This document shows, piece by piece, positions 1-10,811 of a stretch of 64,000 nucleotides of DNA. A program made the position numbers and the translations under genes. The stretch's first letter is position 1. The number at the start of each line of letters is the position of its first letter. This DNA comes from Sphingomonas sp. Leaf10 (GTDB lineage Bacteria; Pseudomonadota; Alphaproteobacteria; Sphingomonadales; Sphingomonadaceae). The stretch covers positions 12,106-76,105 of the forward strand of contig NZ_LMKE01000010.1 in NCBI RefSeq assembly GCF_001421245.1, written 5' to 3'. The notes beneath the pieces are model-generated. The model made no database searches. It was not told the origin of the DNA and saw only the letters and a list, made by a program, of their open reading frames with translations.

Positions 1-1
1 C

Positions 2-574
2 GCGGTCGACGAATTGCGCCCCTTCACTCAAGGCATTTGGGCGGCGGCGGACGGCGAAGAACGCCGCCGGTTCCTACGGCATTTGCGGCCGTGGTGGGAT
101 ATCCATCGCCACCGGCTGGCCCCCGCCGTCGCCGACCGGATCGCCGCGCTGGTCGACAGCGGCCGGCTGACCGTGCTGCCGGGCAAGACCTGCGACGCCG
201 CCCCGGCCGAAGGTGGCATCGACGTGCGCTGGCGACCGCGCGGCAGCGATGCGGTGCAGACGCTGCACGTCACCCGGATCATCGCCTGCACCGGACCGCA
301 AGGCGATCTGGCGCGGACCGACGAGCCGCTGCTCGCCCATCTCCATGCCACCGGCCGCATCCGGCCCGATCCCGAGCATCTCGGCATCGAGGTCGACCAG
401 GCGGGCCGGGTGTTGCGTGCCGACGGCGCCGGCGACGATGCGCTGTTCGCGATCGGCCCAATGACGCGCGGTGCGTTCTGGGAGATCGTTGCCGTGCCGG
501 ACCTGCGGCGACAGGTGTGGGATGTCGCCCGCTATCTGTCGAACGCGCATTGGGTAGGCGGTGAGGGACTGTAA
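2..574 (+). CDS. FAD/NAD(P)-binding protein, C-terminal part (5' end outside window)
   Basis: The reading frame is open from the window edge to a TAA at 572-574, so only the C-terminal 190 residues or so are present. The segment LRPWWDIHRHRLAP and the later stretch IIACTGPQGD, where a central domain returns to the dinucleotide fold, look like the FAD-NAD(P)-binding family COG4529 (HI0933/YdhS-like). Members are predicted flavin-dependent oxidoreductases of unknown substrate. The Rossmann GxGxxG motif would lie upstream and cannot be checked. The next gene starts 58 nt downstream on the same strand, so co-transcription with the symporter is possible but not shown. Confidence 0.6.
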   Translation, partial: AVDELRPFTQGIWAAADGEERRRFLRHLRPWWDIHRHRLAPAVADRIAALVDSGRLTVLPGKTCDAAPAEGGIDVRWRPRGSDAVQTLHVTRIIACTGPQGDLARTDEPLLAHLHATGRIRPDPEHLGIEVDQAGRVLRADGAGDDALFAIGPMTRGAFWEIVAVPDLRRQVWDVARYLSNAHWVGGEGL

Positions 575-632
575 CGGCGCGTTGCAGCAAGGCTAGTTTT
601 GCTTCGTTGTCGCGACCGTCCGCCGCGACGAC

Positions 633-1937
633 ATGGGGTTGATGCAGATTACCAGAGTTTGGCCGTCGTTCGGCGTACAGGTCGCGATAGGTATGGCGGT
701 CGGGGTCGGCCTCGGTTTCGTCGCGGCGGAGGCGGGTGGGGCGGATGGCGCGATCGGTACGACGCTGCACACGGTCGGACAGATTTTCGTGCAATTGCTC
801 AAGGTGCTGGTCCCGGCGCTGGTGTTCACCGCCATCGTCGGATCGATCGCGGCGCTGCGCGACCTGCCCAATGCCGCGCGGCTGGTCGGGCAGACGCTGT
901 TGTGGTTCGCGATCACCGCGCTGATCGCCGTGTCGATCGGCATCGTGCTGGCATCGGTGATCCAGCCGGGCCTGCACAGTAGCGCTCCGGTCGCCACCGC
1001 CGCCGCGCCGACGACGGTCGGGTCGTGGCTCGATTTCCTGAAAGGGCTGGTACCGGCCAATCTGCTCGGCCTGACCGCGACGACCAAGGTCGCCGACGGT
1101 GCGGCGACCACCGCGCTCGGCTTCAACGTGCTGCAGATCATCGTCGTCGCCATCGCAGTCGGCGCCGCCGCCGTCCGGGTCGGGGCGGCGGGCGAGCCGT
1201 TCCTCGCCTTCAACACCTCGGCGCTGATGATCCTGCGCCGGCTGCTGCGCTGGGTGATCGCGCTGACCCCGATCGGGTCGGCGGCGCTGATCGGCGATGC
1301 GATCGTCCGCTATGGCTGGAGCACGCTGTCGTCGCTCGGCGCGTTCGCAGGCACCGTCTATCTCGGCCTCGGTCTTGTGCTGCTGGTCGTCTACCCGCTG
1401 TTGCTGGCGGTGCATCGCATCGATCCGCTGTGGTTCTTCCGCCGGGCATGGCCCGCGATCCAGCTGGGCTTCGTTACCCGCTCGTCGGTTGGTACGCTGC
1501 CGGTGACCCAGGAGCTGACCGAGCGCGCGCTGGGCGTGCCGAGCGCGTACACCGCGTTCGCCGTGCCGCTGGGGTCGACGACCAAGATGGACGGATGCGC
1601 CGCCATCTATCCGGCGGTCGCAGCGATCTTTGTCGCCCAATTCTTCGGGCTGACGCTACACGCCGCCGACTATGCGCTGATCGTGATGGTATCGGTGCTG
1701 GGATCGGCGGCGACCGCCGGGCTGACCGGCGCGACGGTGATGCTGACGTTGACGCTGACCACGCTAGGCCTGCCGTTGGAGGGCGCAGGGTTGTTGCTGG
1801 CGATCGACCCGATCCTCGACATGGGCCGCACCGCCGTCAACGTCGCCGGGCAGATGCTGGTCCCGACGATCGTCGCCAAGCGCGAGGGGTTGCTGGCCGA
1901 ACGGTCCGCCCCGGCCGAGGTCGCGCTGGCGGGTTGA
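633..1937 (+). CDS. dicarboxylate/amino acid:cation symporter (SDF family)
   Basis: A 434-residue inner-membrane protein with about eight hydrophobic segments and two re-entrant loops, the architecture of the glutamate/dicarboxylate:Na+(H+) symporters (GltP/DctA, sodium:dicarboxylate symporter family). Diagnostic pieces are the serine-rich hairpin RSSVGTLPVT, the unwound-helix motif corresponding to NMDGT, here TTKMDGCAAIYP, and the C-terminal substrate-binding segment DMGRTAVNVAGQ. NMDGT is altered to KMDGC, so the substrate could differ from glutamate or C4-dicarboxylates. A second in-frame ATG lies three codons downstream (642). A repeat-derived hairpin after the stop separates it from the convergent ankyrin gene. 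Confidence 0.88.
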   Translation: MGLMQITRVWPSFGVQVAIGMAVGVGLGFVAAEAGGADGAIGTTLHTVGQIFVQLLKVLVPALVFTAIVGSIAALRDLPNAARLVGQTLLWFAITALIAVSIGIVLASVIQPGLHSSAPVATAAAPTTVGSWLDFLKGLVPANLLGLTATTKVADGAATTALGFNVLQIIVVAIAVGAAAVRVGAAGEPFLAFNTSALMILRRLLRWVIALTPIGSAALIGDAIVRYGWSTLSSLGAFAGTVYLGLGLVLLVVYPLLLAVHRIDPLWFFRRAWPAIQLGFVTRSSVGTLPVTQELTERALGVPSAYTAFAVPLGSTTKMDGCAAIYPAVAAIFVAQFFGLTLHAADYALIVMVSVLGSAATAGLTGATVMLTLTLTTLGLPLEGAGLLLAIDPILDMGRTAVNVAGQMLVPTIVAKREGLLAERSAPAEVALAG

Positions 1938-2091
1938 GCGGAGCTGTTCATCTACCTGTGTGGAATCGGACGCTCAGGATGGATCGACATTCAGCCGGCG
2001 GCGCGAATACTTGCTCTCGTCCCTGACTAGGAAGACGATGGGTAGGTTTGGGGCTGGCATAACGCTCCCTCGCGTGCCGACCCACCCCCGA

Positions 2092-2113
2092 CCCCTCCCT
2101 TTTCAGGGAGGGG
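2092..2113. terminator. bidirectional hairpin in a repeat-derived intergenic segment
   Basis: A 9-bp perfect stem (CCCCTCCCT / AGGGAGGGG) with a TTTC loop lies between the convergent symporter and ankyrin genes. The adjoining text (cgacccacccccgac) recurs at 63011-63023, and the same stem recurs at 29679-29700 and 62941-62962, so it is a member of a short repeat family. It could terminate transcripts from both sides. There is no T-run, so termination strength is uncertain. Confidence 0.5.
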
Positions 2114-2144
2114 AGAAGTCGAACCGTCTATGATTGGCGATGAC

Positions 2145-2741
2145 CTACAGCCGCGGGCCGGCGACCGGCGCCTTTTCCCCGGCGGCGGGCTTGTCCTCGA
2201 TCGTCTTGAGCAGCACCGGGGTGCGCGTATCGCGCTTGGCATAGTCGCGTGCCGACATGCCGGCGAGGACGTCGGGCTGATCGGGATTGGCGCCGGCGGC
2301 GATCAGCGTGCGGACCATGTCGATGTTGCGCAATTGCACCGCGCGGATCAGCGGGGTCTCGCCGCTGCTGTTGCCGAGGTTCAGGTTCGCCTTGCGCGCG
2401 GTCAGCGCGTTGATCGCCTCGACCGATCCCGCCTCGACCGCCAGCAAGGCGGGGGTGTTGCCGCGATTGTCCTGGATATTGGGGTTGGCCCCCTTGGCGA
2501 GCAGGAAGCGGAGATAGGTCAGGTTGCCGTTCTTCGCGACGATGTGCAGCGCGCTTTCGCCGGTCGAACGGTCCTTGGTATTGATGATCGTCTGGCCGGG
2601 TTGGCCGAGGATGTCGTTGACCTTGTTCCCGTCCTCGTCGCGGATCGCCTTCAGGAAGATATAGCCCGGCGACATCTGCTGGGCCTGCGCGGCGGCGGGC
2701 AGCATCAGCGCGGCGACGAGGATGAGGCGGATGGCGGGCAT
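2145..2741 (-). CDS. secreted ankyrin-repeat protein
   Basis: A 198-residue protein starting with a Sec signal peptide (about residues 1-20, ending PAAAQA before QQ). It is followed by at least three ankyrin repeats at roughly residues 60-92, 93-125 and 126-158. Each shows the pattern GxTPLxxAxxxGxxxxVxxLLxxGAxPN, for example GNTPALLAVEAGSVEAINAL. A fourth, partial repeat precedes a charged, proline-rich tail. Ankyrin repeats are protein-binding scaffolds; with the signal peptide this one should act in the periplasm, partner unknown. It is divergent from the SCO protein gene, with 69 nt between the start codons. Confidence 0.8.
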   Translation of the reverse strand: MPAIRLILVAALMLPAAAQAQQMSPGYIFLKAIRDEDGNKVNDILGQPGQTIINTKDRSTGESALHIVAKNGNLTYLRFLLAKGANPNIQDNRGNTPALLAVEAGSVEAINALTARKANLNLGNSSGETPLIRAVQLRNIDMVRTLIAAGANPDQPDVLAGMSARDYAKRDTRTPVLLKTIEDKPAAGEKAPVAGPRL

Positions 2742-2810
2742 GGAACAGGCTCCGAAAGGACGTTACGCGGCTTGCAAGGCGTCGCCTATCAGATCATGGC
2801 TGGCAACACC

Positions 2811-3404
2811 ATGAACAGCATCGTCCGCATCCTCGCGCCAGCGCTCGCGCTGGCCCTTGCCGCCTGTGGCGGGCAGGCCGAATCGCCGGGCACTCCGCCC
2901 CTGGCAGGAGCGCGCATCGGCGGGCCGTTCGTCCTGACCGATTCGGCGGGCAAGGTCGTGCGCGATACCGACTTCGCCGGCAAATGGCGGATCATGTATT
3001 TCGGCTATACCTATTGCCCCGATGTGTGCCCGGTCGATGTCCAGAATATCGCCGCCGGCGTGAAGGCGTTCGAGGAAGAATCGCCCGAACTGGGCGCGAA
3101 GGTCGTGCCGATCTTCGTCACCGTCGATCCTGAACGCGATACGCCGGCAGTGGTCGGCAAGTTCGTTTCCGCCTTCCACCCGCGCATGGTCGGGCTGACC
3201 GGCAGCGCGCAGGCGATCGCCGATGCCGCGCGTGCGTACGGCGTCACCTATGCCAAGTCACAGCCGCCCGGCGCCACCGAATATCTGATGGACCATAGCC
3301 GCACCGCGATCCTGATGGACCCGCAGGGCCGCCCGGTCGCGCTGCTGCCGCAGGACGAAGGCGGTCCGGCGGTCGCGGCCGAACTGAAAAAGTGGGTCCG
3401 GTGA
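2811..3404 (+). CDS. SCO1/SenC family copper chaperone lipoprotein
   Basis: A 197-residue protein with a lipoprotein signal (lipobox LAAC, Cys19) and a thioredoxin-like fold. The SCO copper ligands are present: CPDVC (Cys69 and Cys73) and the downstream histidine in MDHSR (His162). SCO proteins deliver copper to, or reduce, the CuA site of cytochrome c oxidase on the periplasmic face of the membrane. An upstream in-frame ATG at 2796 would add five residues; 2811 was preferred because it places the basic residue and hydrophobic core as in a normal signal peptide. The stop overlaps the GTG of the next gene by 4 nt, so the following genes probably form an operon with it. Confidence 0.88.
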   Translation: MNSIVRILAPALALALAACGGQAESPGTPPLAGARIGGPFVLTDSAGKVVRDTDFAGKWRIMYFGYTYCPDVCPVDVQNIAAGVKAFEEESPELGAKVVPIFVTVDPERDTPAVVGKFVSAFHPRMVGLTGSAQAIADAARAYGVTYAKSQPPGATEYLMDHSRTAILMDPQGRPVALLPQDEGGPAVAAELKKWVR

Positions 3405-3835
3405 GCGGCCGTTTCTGGGAAGATTTGCCGCTCGCCGCGCTCGACCGGGCGCAGTGGGAGGCGCTGTGCGACGGCTGCGGCAAATGCTGCCTGCACAAGC
3501 TGGAGGATGAGGATACCGGCGAAATCCATGCGACCAATGTCGCGTGCAAGCTGCTCGACCGGCGCATGGGCCAGTGCAGCGACTATCGCCACCGCCACGC
3601 CTATGTTCCCGAATGCGTGCGACTGAACGCCCGCAACGTCGCCGAAATCGAATGGCTGCCGTCCACCTGCGCCTATCGGTTGCGGGACGAGGGCAAGAAG
3701 CTGCCCGACTGGCATTATCTGAACAGCGGCGACCGGGAGAGCGTCCATGCCGCCGGCCAGTCGACACGCGGCTGGACCGTGTCCGAAAACGACGTCGGCG
3801 ATCTCGAGCATCACCTGACCGACCGGACGCTGTGA
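3401..3835 (+). CDS. YcgN family cysteine-cluster protein (UPF0260)
   Basis: A 144-residue soluble protein with an N-terminal CxxCxxCC cluster (Cys23, 26, 29, 30) and further conserved cysteines (about 48, 57, 69, 86). This is the signature of the UPF0260/YcgN family and the wider YkgJ-type zinc/iron chelating domain. The function is unknown; metal or Fe-S binding is inferred. The GTG start at 3401 overlaps the SCO stop codon (GTGA), a typical translational coupling. A GTG three codons earlier is possible. Its own stop overlaps the next GTG in the same way. Confidence 0.85.
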   Translation: MSGRFWEDLPLAALDRAQWEALCDGCGKCCLHKLEDEDTGEIHATNVACKLLDRRMGQCSDYRHRHAYVPECVRLNARNVAEIEWLPSTCAYRLRDEGKKLPDWHYLNSGDRESVHAAGQSTRGWTVSENDVGDLEHHLTDRTL

Positions 3836-4710
3836 TCGACGGCGTCGAGGTTGTCCGTCATCCGCGCGCACGCGTCGCGCGGCTGTCTGTCGATCCGGCG
3901 ACCGGGCGGGTACGGCTGACCGTGCCGAAGCGGATGGCACTGGCGAAGGCCGTGGCATGGGCGGGCGAGAAGGCCGACTGGATCGCGGCACAGCGGGCGA
4001 AGTTGCCGCAGGGGCGGCCGTTCGTGGATGGGGCGGTGCTGGCGGTTGCGGATCGGATGGTGCGGCTTGTGTGGCGGGAGGGTGCGTCGCGGGCAGTTGC
4101 GCTCTCGACCGATCGTCATCCCGCCGCAGACCGGGGTCCATGGTCACGAGATGACGTGAACCCAGCGAACTCACCTGCACCATTATCGTCACCCCGGCGT
4201 AGGCTGGGATCTTCCGCAGCGAGGAGCGACGCTTCATTACCAGAAGACCCCAGCCTGCGCTGGGGTGACGTACGCGGCGAGAGGGGTGGGGATATGGATA
4301 GAAACGCCATCCTCACCTGCGGCGGGCCGATCGACCAGTTCCCCACCCGCATCGAACGCTGGCTCAAGCGCGAGGCGCTACGTGTGCTTGCCGAAGACAC
4401 CGCGCACTATGCCGCCAAGGCCGGCGTGACCGTCGCGCAGGTCGCGATCGGCGATCCCAAGGCACGCTGGGGCAGTTGCAGTTCGAGTGGCACGATCCGC
4501 TATAGCTGGCGGCTGTTGCTCGCCCCCACCCATGTCCGCCGCGCGACCGTCGCGCATGAGGTGGCGCACCGCGTCCATATGCATCACGGCCCCGCCTTTC
4601 ACGCGCTGGTCGCCGAGTTGTTCGAGGGCGATCCGGACGCCGCCCGCCACTGGTTGCGGGCGGAAGGGGCGGCGCTTCACTGGTTCGGGCGGGTATCCTC
4701 TTCCGTATAG
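3832..4710 (+). CDS. YgjP-like (DUF45) zinc metallopeptidase with an in-frame repeat insertion
   Basis: A 292-residue M48-type putative peptidase of the YgjP/DUF45 family. The zinc site is HEVAH (residues 242-246) with a third ligand in MHHGPAF (His252), preceded by the family motif KARWGSCSS (210-218). The GTG start overlaps the upstream stop by 4 nt. Residues about 94-156 do not belong to the fold: they are encoded by a palindromic repeat (4114-4270) that keeps the frame open. The insert separates the N-terminal strands (ending ASRAVALS) from the segment beginning ILTCGG. The protein is therefore about 60 residues longer than expected for the family. Whether it stays active is unknown. The 3' end overlaps the PBP gene on the other strand by 34 nt. 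Confidence 0.87.
   Translation: MIDGVEVVRHPRARVARLSVDPATGRVRLTVPKRMALAKAVAWAGEKADWIAAQRAKLPQGRPFVDGAVLAVADRMVRLVWREGASRAVALSTDRHPAADRGPWSRDDVNPANSPAPLSSPRRRLGSSAARSDASLPEDPSLRWGDVRGERGGDMDRNAILTCGGPIDQFPTRIERWLKREALRVLAEDTAHYAAKAGVTVAQVAIGDPKARWGSCSSSGTIRYSWRLLLAPTHVRRATVAHEVAHRVHMHHGPAFHALVAELFEGDPDAARHWLRAEGAALHWFGRVSSSV
4114..4270. repeat. palindromic repeat inserted in frame in the metallopeptidase gene
   Basis: The core is an inverted repeat with a 28-nt left arm (4187-4214) and a 28-nt right arm (4243-4270) that match at 25 of 28 positions, separated by 28 nt. A shorter unit bounded by CGTCAT and ATGACG lies just upstream (4114-4156). The arms have the same consensus (cgtcaYcccRgcgYaggc) as the intergenic elements at 28.7, 38.8, 47.5, 47.7 and 59.6 kb. 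It is read through as the peptide around SSPRRRLGSS and DPSLRWGD. Confidence 0.85.
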
Positions 4711-6830
4711 CCCGGCGGCGGCACGGGCTGGCGGCGATCGGGTGCGGGGCGGCGTTGCGCCGGCACCGGCTGTTCGGGCCGCTGCTGCCCCCGGCCGAGC
4801 GCGCGGTCGATCCAATCCTGATCGAGCTGTTCGTCGGGTACGCGCGGCTGTGCCGGTGCGTCGTCGCCCTGATCGACATCGCCCTGATCGTCGCCGGTGC
4901 GCGGCTGTTCGATCGGGTTGCCGTCGGGATCGACATAGACCCGGTCGTCGGGCGCGCCGTAATAGCTCTCCGCGTCCGGCTCCTCCTGCCATTCGGGCAG
5001 CGTCACCTTGGTATTGAACTCCTCGACCGGGCGATTGGCCACCGCCTGCCGCATGAACGCGGCGAAGGCCCGAGCCGGCGCGGTGCCGCCTTGTAGCCCC
5101 GCGACCGCCTTTGCATCGTCGCGGCCCATCCACACGCCGGTGGTGATGCCCGACGAAAAGCCCATGAACCAGCCGTCCTTGTACGACGTGGTCGTGCCGG
5201 TCTTGCCCGCCACCGGCCGGCCGATCTGTGCGGCGCGACCGGTGCCGGTATTGACCGCGGTCTGGAGCAGGTCGGTCATCTGCTGCGCGACATAGGGCGC
5301 GACCAGTACGCGGGAACTGTCGACCTGATGCTGGTAGATGACCGATCCGTTGGCGGTGACGCGGGTGATGCCATAGGGGACGACCGCTGTCCCGCCGCTC
5401 GCGACCGAGGCATAGGCGCGGGTCAGGTCGATCAGGCGGACGTCCGACGTGCCGAGCACCATCGCCGGCTTGGTATTGATCGGGGTGGTGATGCCGAAGC
5501 GGCGCGCCATGTCGGCGACGGTCGCAAAGCCGACCTCCTGTCCCAGCCGCGCCGAGACGGTGTTGAGCGAATAGGCGAAGGCGGTGCGCAGCGACACCTG
5601 CCCGCTATAGCGGCGCGACGCGTTGCGCGGGGTCCAGCCGTCGATGGTGATCGGCGTGTCGTTGACCTGGCTGTCGGGGTTCATGCCCGCCTCCAGCGCG
5701 GCGAGATACACGAACAGCTTCCATGCCGACCCCGGCTGACGCGTCGCCTGCGTCGCGCGGTTGTATATCGACGACACATAATCCTTGCCGCCAACCAGCG
5801 CCCGCACCGCCCCGTCGCGGTCGAGCGCGACCAGCGCGCCTTGCACGCCGGCGGGCGCATTGGCGCGGATCGCGGTATCGGCGCTCTGCTGCATCGACGG
5901 ATCGAGCGTGGTCCATACGTCGAGCGGCGCTTCGGTCTCGTCGATCAGCGTTTCGAGCTGCGGCAGGGCCCAGTCGGTGAAGTAGCGCACGCTGTTCTGC
6001 TGCGGTTCGGGGGCGAGCTTGATCGCCTGCGGATCGGCGTCCATCGCCTGCGCCGCGGTGATCGCGCCGGTTTCCTGCATCAGCTTCAGCACAACGCCGG
6101 CCCGTCCGACCGCCGCCTCGGCATCGGCGGTGGGCGAATAGCGTGACGGCGCCTTGACCAGGCCGGCGATTACTGCCGCCTCGGACAGCGATAAATTGGT
6201 GCCGGGATGGTTGAAGAAGCGCCGCGACGCCGCGTCGATGCCGTAGGCGCCGCCGCCGAAATAAACCTTGTTCAGGTACAGCTCGAGGATCTGATTCTTG
6301 GTGAACTTGCGCTCCAGCGCGAGGGCCAGGATGATCTCGCGGAACTTGCGCCCGACCGTATAGCTGTTCGACAGGAAGATGGTGCGCGCGACCTGCTGCG
6401 TGATCGTCGACGCGCCCTGCAACCGCCGGCCGGTACCGCGATTGTCGATCGCGAATTTGGTGATCCGTGCCAGCGCCACCGGATCGACGCCCCAATGCGA
6501 CCGGAAGCGGCGATCCTCGACCGCGACCATCGCCTCGCGCATCGGCGCCGGAATCTGCGAATAGGGAATCCACTCGCCATAGCTAGGCCCGAGCGACACG
6601 AGGATCGACCCATCGGCGGCGCGCACCCGAATCATCTGTCCATTGGGCGAGGATTTCAGCTGGCTGAAGCTCGGGATGTTCGACCTGGCATTATAGACCG
6701 CGACGACCAGCGCGATCGCCGCCATCAGCGCGAGGCCGAACCCGATCCCAAGCGTCCAGCGCAGGATGCGCCGCCAGCGGGAGGGAGCGGCGGCGGGCCG
6801 CTTCTGCGGACGTTGGGAAGAGCGTGCCAT
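4677..6830 (-). CDS. class A penicillin-binding protein (transglycosylase/transpeptidase)
   Basis: A 717-residue bifunctional peptidoglycan synthase: short cytoplasmic tail, one membrane anchor (about residues 20-45), then a GT51 transglycosylase domain with VAVEDRRF carrying the catalytic Glu and STITQQVAR. The transpeptidase domain follows, with SxxK in PGSAWKLF, SLNT as the SxN motif and KTGTTTS as the KTG motif. The acidic/proline-rich C-terminal tail (about 620-717) is low complexity. The ATG at 6830 was chosen because an upstream ATG (6914) would add 28 non-membrane residues ahead of the normal basic N-terminus. A second class A enzyme, mrcA, lies at 33-35.5 kb. Confidence 0.9.
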   Translation of the reverse strand: MARSSQRPQKRPAAAPSRWRRILRWTLGIGFGLALMAAIALVVAVYNARSNIPSFSQLKSSPNGQMIRVRAADGSILVSLGPSYGEWIPYSQIPAPMREAMVAVEDRRFRSHWGVDPVALARITKFAIDNRGTGRRLQGASTITQQVARTIFLSNSYTVGRKFREIILALALERKFTKNQILELYLNKVYFGGGAYGIDAASRRFFNHPGTNLSLSEAAVIAGLVKAPSRYSPTADAEAAVGRAGVVLKLMQETGAITAAQAMDADPQAIKLAPEPQQNSVRYFTDWALPQLETLIDETEAPLDVWTTLDPSMQQSADTAIRANAPAGVQGALVALDRDGAVRALVGGKDYVSSIYNRATQATRQPGSAWKLFVYLAALEAGMNPDSQVNDTPITIDGWTPRNASRRYSGQVSLRTAFAYSLNTVSARLGQEVGFATVADMARRFGITTPINTKPAMVLGTSDVRLIDLTRAYASVASGGTAVVPYGITRVTANGSVIYQHQVDSSRVLVAPYVAQQMTDLLQTAVNTGTGRAAQIGRPVAGKTGTTTSYKDGWFMGFSSGITTGVWMGRDDAKAVAGLQGGTAPARAFAAFMRQAVANRPVEEFNTKVTLPEWQEEPDAESYYGAPDDRVYVDPDGNPIEQPRTGDDQGDVDQGDDAPAQPRVPDEQLDQDWIDRALGRGQQRPEQPVPAQRRPAPDRRQPVPPPGYTEEDTRPNQ

Positions 6831-6915
6831 GGAGATGCGCCGGATACCGCTTCCGGGCGGGGGGGCACAAGCCCCGTGCGGCGATGCGCGCCGGACTTGC
6901 CGCGTTCCGCACAAT

Positions 6916-6949
6916 GAAGAAGGGCCCGCGTCGCCGCGAGCCCTTCTTC
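6916..6949 (-). terminator. terminator downstream of pnp
   Basis: A perfect 10-bp inverted repeat (GAAGAAGGGC / GCCCTTCTTC) with extra pairing in its loop lies 18 nt past the pnp stop. It separates the superoperon from the PBP gene on the same strand. The flanking T-run is weak. Confidence 0.7.
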
Positions 6950-6967
6950 AAACCGACCGGCGAACGA

Positions 6968-9298
<2,331 letters not shown>

Positions 9299-9494
9299 GT
9301 CGTTTCCTTTACACCGGCGGCCCTATGCGCGCCGGGGCAGCTTGGATGGATGTCCATCCCGAGTGTCGGACCGTTTCGGCCCGGTGTCCCATGTCGCCGG
9401 ATTGCGACGGGACGGCTTGGCCGGAGATCCGGTCGCAAAGCCTATACCCCGTTTTGCGGGGAATTTCGTGGGCGGAGTTGGCCGCCCCACATGG

Positions 9495-9523
9495 AAAAAG
9501 GGCGGCCCGTCGGACCGCCCTTT
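9495..9523 (-). terminator. terminator after rpsO
   Basis: On the minus strand a 9-bp stem (AAAGGGCGG / CCGCCCTTT) is followed by TTTTTCC, directly after the rpsO stop. It is probably partly read through, or pnp has its own promoter in the 190-nt leader (9299-9490). That leader also contains a small CCCCG/CGGGG hairpin at 9447-9461. Confidence 0.75.
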
Positions 9524-9528
9524 CTTCG

Positions 9529-9798
9529 TTACTTCCGAAGGCCGAGCTTCGCGATCAGCGCGCTGTAGCGCTCCGCGTCCTTCTTCTTCAGATAGTCGAG
9601 CAGCGAACGCCGCTTGTTGACCAGCATGAGCAGACCGCGACGCGAATGATTGTCCTTCGCATGGGTCTTGAAATGCTCGGTCAGGTTCTGGATGCGGGTG
9701 GTCAGGATCGCGACCTGCACTTCGGGGCTGCCGGTGTCGCCTTCGGCGCGGGCATGTTCCTTGATGAGGGCCTGACGGTTTTCAGCAGTGATCGACAT
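9529..9798 (-). CDS. rpsO: 30S ribosomal protein S15
   Basis: An 89-residue ribosomal protein that binds the central domain of 16S rRNA, of standard length. Recognisable features are the N-terminal [12 protein letters not shown], the [10 protein letters not shown] segment, and the conserved HSRRGLL and [10 protein letters not shown] motifs. It lies 11 nt after truB, in the conserved truB-rpsO-pnp order. An AGGA ribosome-binding site precedes the ATG. Confidence 0.98.
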   Translation of the reverse strand: MSITAENRQALIKEHARAEGDTGSPEVQVAILTTRIQNLTEHFKTHAKDNHSRRGLLMLVNKRRSLLDYLKKKDAERYSALIAKLGLRK

Positions 9799-9809
9799 CG
9801 TCGTCCTTT

Positions 9810-10811
9810 CTATTCGAGGTTGAAGCCGCGGACGACACGGGTTTCCCCATCGAGTGTCTCGACCAGCGCCACCGGCACATCGTCCAGTGTCGCGAAGCCC
9901 AGACCGTCGTCCGCTGCAAACCCGATCAGTCGAAGCCCCTTGCGGAGCCGCCCTGCCTGATCGGGGTCGAGGGACAGAGCCGGGATGTCGTCCAGCCCCG
10001 CCCCCAGTGGCAGGAGCGTTTCTTCAAGCGCGTGGCCCTTACCCAATTCGGCCAGTTTGTCCAGCGAAATGGCGGGTTCGAGGGTGAACGGGCCGGCCTT
10101 GGTGCGGCGGAGCATGGTGACATGGCCGAGCGTGCCGAGCGCGAGCGCGATGTCGCGGGCGAGGGAGCGGATGTAGGTGCCCTTGGAGACGAAGGCGGAA
10201 AGGGTGATTTCCTCCAGCTCCTCCCCGCTTGCGGGGAGGGGGACCGCCGGCGCGGCCGGGGGTGGAGGGGGGCTTCCAGCAGGGGAGCGTTCGTGGATGC
10301 CCCCCTCCACCATGCTGCGCATGGTCCCCCTCCCCGTGCCGGGGAGGATTTGGAGGTCGTAGATCGTTACCTTGCGAGTCGCGAGGACCACCTCTTCGCC
10401 TTTGCGCGCCAGATCATAGGCACGCTCTCCATCGATCTTCAGCGCCGAATAGGCCGGCGGCACCTGCTCGATCGGCCCGGTGAAGCGCGGCAACACCGCC
10501 TTGATCGCCGCCAGCATCGGCCGCACTGCGGACTCGGCGATTACCTTGCCCTCAAGGTCCAGCGTATCGGTCTGCGCCCCGAAGCGGATGGTGAAGTCGT
10601 AGCGCTTCGACGCATCGAGCATCCGCCCGGCGAGCTTCGTCGCCTCACCGATCGCGACCGGCAGCACGCCGGTCGCCAGCGGATCGAGCGTCCCGCCATG
10701 GCCGACCTTGTGCTTGCCATAGCCGCCTTCGCGCAGCGCGCGCTTGACCGCCGAGACGATCTGCGTCGATCCGGGGCCGAGCGGCTTGTCGATGATGATC
10801 CAGCCATGCAT
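9810..10811 (-). CDS. truB: tRNA pseudouridine(55) synthase with an in-frame repeat insertion
   Basis: TruB makes pseudouridine 55 in the T-loop of tRNAs. The catalytic motif [10 protein letters not shown] (Asp43), the segment [10 protein letters not shown] and the motif [12 protein letters not shown] are intact. At 333 residues it is longer than usual. Residues about 156-200 (LPGTGRGTM through GEELEE) are encoded by a palindromic repeat (10219-10348) sitting between two strands that should be nearly adjacent (IYDLQI and [13 protein letters not shown]). The frame stays open. The ATG at 10811 shares one base with the tdk stop (TGATG), so the genes are translationally coupled; an upstream ATG at 10844 lies inside tdk and is less likely. 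Confidence 0.95.
   Translation of the reverse strand: MHGWIIIDKPLGPGSTQIVSAVKRALREGGYGKHKVGHGGTLDPLATGVLPVAIGEATKLAGRMLDASKRYDFTIRFGAQTDTLDLEGKVIAESAVRPMLAAIKAVLPRFTGPIEQVPPAYSALKIDGERAYDLARKGEEVVLATRKVTIYDLQILPGTGRGTMRSMVEGGIHERSPAGSPPPPPAAPAVPLPASGEELEEITLSAFVSKGTYIRSLARDIALALGTLGHVTMLRRTKAGPFTLEPAISLDKLAELGKGHALEETLLPLGAGLDDIPALSLDPDQAGRLRKGLRLIGFAADDGLGFATLDDVPVALVETLDGETRVVRGFNLE
10219..10348. repeat. palindromic repeat inserted in frame in truB
   Basis: A long inverted repeat: the left arm (10219-10272) contains cctccccgcttgcggggag and the right arm (10299-10348) contains the complementary tccccctccccgtgccgggg. The loop (10273-10298) carries cgttcgtggatgc. The same arms and a related loop (cgttgtggatgc) occur in the intergenic element at 22684-22821. 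The truB insert is therefore a copy of a mobile or duplicated repeat, not a family-specific loop. Confidence 0.88.

Noticed and set aside
279-1640. 453-codon minus-strand frame opposite the symporter
   Set aside because: Arg/Asp-rich shadow sequence with no domain; the plus-strand symporter explains the region.
2130-2795. Long plus-strand frame upstream of the SCO gene, continuous with it
   Set aside because: It is the reverse frame of the ankyrin gene in GC-rich DNA. The SCO protein starts at 2811 with a normal lipoprotein signal.
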